Part shown: positions 62,499-64,000 of the stretch, piece after piece | Layout of the letters: every line of letters starts with the position of its first letter | Position numbering within the stretch: the first letter of the stretch is position 1 | Assembly: GCF_040689395.1 (NCBI RefSeq) | Contig: NZ_JBFAZX010000001.1 | Coordinates: forward strand, 759,359 to 823,358 | Direction: 5' to 3' | Origin: Dactylosporangium sp040689395 | Lineage (GTDB): Bacteria; Actinomycetota; Actinomycetes; Mycobacteriales; Micromonosporaceae | DNA: 64,000 bases | Notes under the pieces: model-generated | Told to the model about the DNA's origin: nothing | What the model saw: only the letters and a program-made list of their open reading frames with translations | The model's database searches: none | Position numbers and translations under genes: made by a program

Positions 62499-63293
62499 AT
62501 GCGCGTAGCGATGTGTCAGCTCAACGCCCGCGACGATCGGGCCGAGAACCTCCGGGTCGCCCGATCGCTGCTGCAGCGGGCCGCCGACGGGGGAGCGGAC
62601 CTGGCGGTGCTCCCCGAATATGTCGACTACCTGGGCCGCGGGCGTTCGGCGCCCAAGCCCGAGCCCATCGACGGTGAGTTCGCCGCGTTCTTCGCCGATG
62701 CCGCGCGGGAGCTCGGGATGTGGGTGCACGCGGGGTCGTTCCACGAGACGGGCCCGGATGCCGAGCACACCTACAACACAACACTCGTCTTCGATCGATC
62801 CGGCGCCCTCGCCGCGACCTATCGCAAGATCCACCTCTATGACGTCGAGATCCCCGGCCGCGTCTCATACCAGGAGTCGGCCACGGTCGCCCCCGGCGAC
62901 TCGCCGGAGATCGTCGATGTCGAGCGGATCCGACTGGGGCTATCGATCTGTTATGACCTTCGGTTCCCCGAGTTGTACCGCAGGTTGGCGATCGAGGGCG
63001 CGAACGTGCTCGCGGTGCCGGCGGCCTTCATGTTGCACACCGGCCGCGACCACTGGGAGGTCCTGCTGCGCGCCCGGGCCATCGAGAACCAGTGCTACGT
63101 GCTCGCCGCCGGACAGATCGGCAACCACGATCCCGATCGCACGTGCTTCGGGCGGAGCATGGTCATCGACCCGTGGGGGACTGTCGTCGCCCAGGCGCCG
63201 GACGTCGTCGGCGTGACGTTCGCCGAGCTCGACCTCGCGCGGCTCGACGAGATCCGTGAGACGCTGCCGAGCCTGGCGAACCGCCGGCTGTAG
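62499..63293 (+). CDS. Carbon-nitrogen hydrolase (nitrilase family, Nit1-like)
   Basis: A 264-residue amidase of the nitrilase superfamily. The catalytic triad is visible: Glu in VLPEYVDYLG, Lys in YRKIHLYDVEI and Cys in SICYDLRFPELYR. The RKIHLYDV and RFPELY patterns are those of the Nit1/Nit2 group, which includes deaminated-glutathione amidase and omega-amidase; in a mycothiol-based organism the true substrate may differ. The frame is open from 62430, but the leaderless promoter and the family start (MRVAMCQLNA) fix ATG 62499. Confidence 0.9.
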   Translation: MRVAMCQLNARDDRAENLRVARSLLQRAADGGADLAVLPEYVDYLGRGRSAPKPEPIDGEFAAFFADAARELGMWVHAGSFHETGPDAEHTYNTTLVFDRSGALAATYRKIHLYDVEIPGRVSYQESATVAPGDSPEIVDVERIRLGLSICYDLRFPELYRRLAIEGANVLAVPAAFMLHTGRDHWEVLLRARAIENQCYVLAAGQIGNHDPDRTCFGRSMVIDPWGTVVAQAPDVVGVTFAELDLARLDEIRETLPSLANRRL

Positions 63294-63404
63294 CCCGATT
63301 TGACTCGGGCCTGGCCGGGTCCGTATGGTTCTGCAGGTCCGAGGGACTGGGCGGAAACGGCCAGTTTGTCGGATTGGAACCACTGGGTGGTGCGGGAGCG
63401 CGAG

Positions 63405-63434
63405 TTGGCGAACGCGAAGCCGGCCAGGTAAGGT
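63405..63434 (+). promoter_or_regulatory. rrn promoter module 1
   Basis: TTGGCG, 18 bp, TAAGGT; the most distal of three tandem promoters. Confidence 0.65.
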
Positions 63435-63575
63435 ACTCCAGCCGGTAGGGCACCGGGCGGGTTCGAAAGAGCCGGCCGGCCTACCGAAATCCCGAGCAGG
63501 TCTGGCGCCGGAAACGGCGCGGTTGGCGTGCGCGGGAGAAACGGCTCAGAAGGTCGACTAGCGGAAAACGCGAAC

Positions 63576-63603
63576 TTGACAGGACGAACCGGGCTGGTAA
63601 GGT
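63576..63603 (+). promoter_or_regulatory. rrn promoter module 2
   Basis: Consensus TTGACA, 16 bp, TAAGGT. Confidence 0.75.
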
Positions 63604-63754
63604 AGTAAAGCCGGTGGCGAGCCGGGCGGGCAAGCGGGTGACAAACCTCGAAGCCGGCCGGTGCGACCGGATCTCCCGAAGCAAGATCGCCGGAAACGGC
63701 GAGCTTGCTATGCTCGGGAAAACCGCTCTCAGTGAGAAAGTTCGGACAACGAGC

Positions 63755-63782
63755 TTGACAACGGAGAGCGAACTGGTAAAGT
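63755..63782 (+). promoter_or_regulatory. rrn promoter module 3
   Basis: Consensus TTGACA, 16 bp, TAAAGT; nearest to the 16S gene, about 200 bp upstream. Confidence 0.75.
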
Positions 63783-63985
63783 AGAGAAGTTGCCCCGGGT
63801 GAGGCAAGCGAGCGATCGCAAACCTCGGCGGTGTGTGTTGGTTGTTTGAGAACTCAACAGGGTGCTTGTTAAGCCAGTGCCAAATGATTATTACCCCGTG
63901 GCATGGGCCTCGTAGAGGTTTGTGTCTGGGATTCCTTTGGTGACAACATGTTTGTTGCCGGGTGATTGATTCACCAACGTAGATT

Positions 63986-64000
63986 TTGTTGGAGAGTTTG
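63986..64000 (+). rRNA. 16S rRNA, 5' end only
   Basis: The last bases, TTGTTGGAGAGTTTG, match the conserved 5' start of 16S rRNA (GAGAGTTTGATCCTGGCTCAG in full), which continues beyond the window. The exact first base is estimated by comparison with E. coli. Confidence 0.9.

Larger units (their letters stand above)
63294..63985 (+). promoter_or_regulatory. rRNA operon promoter and leader region
   Basis: Three related modules precede the 16S gene. Each has a CGGAAACGGC motif (near 63351, 63512 and 63694) and a promoter: TTGGCG-18-TAAGGT (63405-63434), TTGACA-16-TAAGGT (63576-63603) and TTGACA-16-TAAAGT (63755-63782). GGGCGGG and CAAACCTCG elements also recur. From 63840 the leader has TTGTTTGAGAACTCAACAG, the boxA-like antitermination region of actinobacterial rrn operons, and sequences likely to pair with the far side of 16S for RNase III cutting. 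Confidence 0.85.

Noticed and set aside
63481..63807. 108-codon minus-strand ORF in the rRNA promoter region
   Set aside because: Lies across three tandem promoters and is low-complexity Ser/Arg/Leu sequence.

Overview
The DNA is very GC-rich and starts often with GTG. It carries actinobacterial gene neighbourhoods, mycothiol-era redox genes, and an rRNA leader containing TTTGAGAACTCAACAG just before the window ends. All of this points to a filamentous actinomycete, most likely of the family Micromonosporaceae. It reads as ordinary chromosome: I see no prophage, no CRISPR array, no intact insertion sequence and no antibiotic megasynthase cluster.

Left part (1-14 kb). Two syntenic pieces of the block known in Mycobacterium tuberculosis as Rv1330c-Rv1341 are present: pncB (cut by the left edge), clpS, a DUF2017 gene, mec, cysO, cysM, an MBL-fold hydrolase, rph and rdgB. 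mec-cysO-cysM make cysteine from O-phosphoserine using a protein-bound thiocarboxylate. A LuxR-type ATPase regulator and a dynamin-like GTPase sit inside the block. The rhomboid and murI genes expected after cysM are absent. Two GT4 glycosyltransferases and an SGNH hydrolase lie before rph.

14-22 kb. A tight histidine-degradation operon on the minus strand runs rpiR-type regulator, hutU, M20 amidohydrolase, hutF, hutI, hutH. It converges on rdgB through a strong two-sided hairpin.

22-34 kb. A MOSC protein, a membrane protein, and a LacI regulator with a perfect 18-bp palindromic operator far upstream of a secreted 1265-residue GH92 alpha-mannosidase. Then a class-I-shaped tRNA with anticodon UAG, a Bcp peroxiredoxin, a CopC-CopD fusion, oligoribonuclease and tRNA-His.

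34-46 kb. A block matching M. tuberculosis Rv2465c-Rv2470: truncated haemoglobin, HNH protein, DUF5130, pepN, a DsbA-like mycothiol-dependent reductase with a CPWA motif, and rpiB. MFS, MscS, DUF3817 and DUF1015 genes are interspersed. A hairpin-rich 140-nt leader precedes a 60-residue ORF.

46-57 kb. A cellulose-synthase-like GT2, a divergent GH6 lipoprotein and, 6 kb away, a GlxA-type radical copper oxidase. Together these are the known toolkit for a polar cell-surface glycan. Between them lie a kinase/phosphatase pair, DUF2625, an Eis acetyltransferase and a histidine-rich protein.

57-64 kb. tRNA-Gly, tRNA-Pro, then tig, clpP1, clpP2 and clpX (the Clp protease machine whose adaptor ClpS is at 5.5 kb), a nitrilase-family amidase, and three tandem promoter modules leading into the 5' end of a 16S rRNA gene.

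A recurring theme is leaderless starts: a TANNNT hexamer followed by 6-8 bases and then ATG or GTG.
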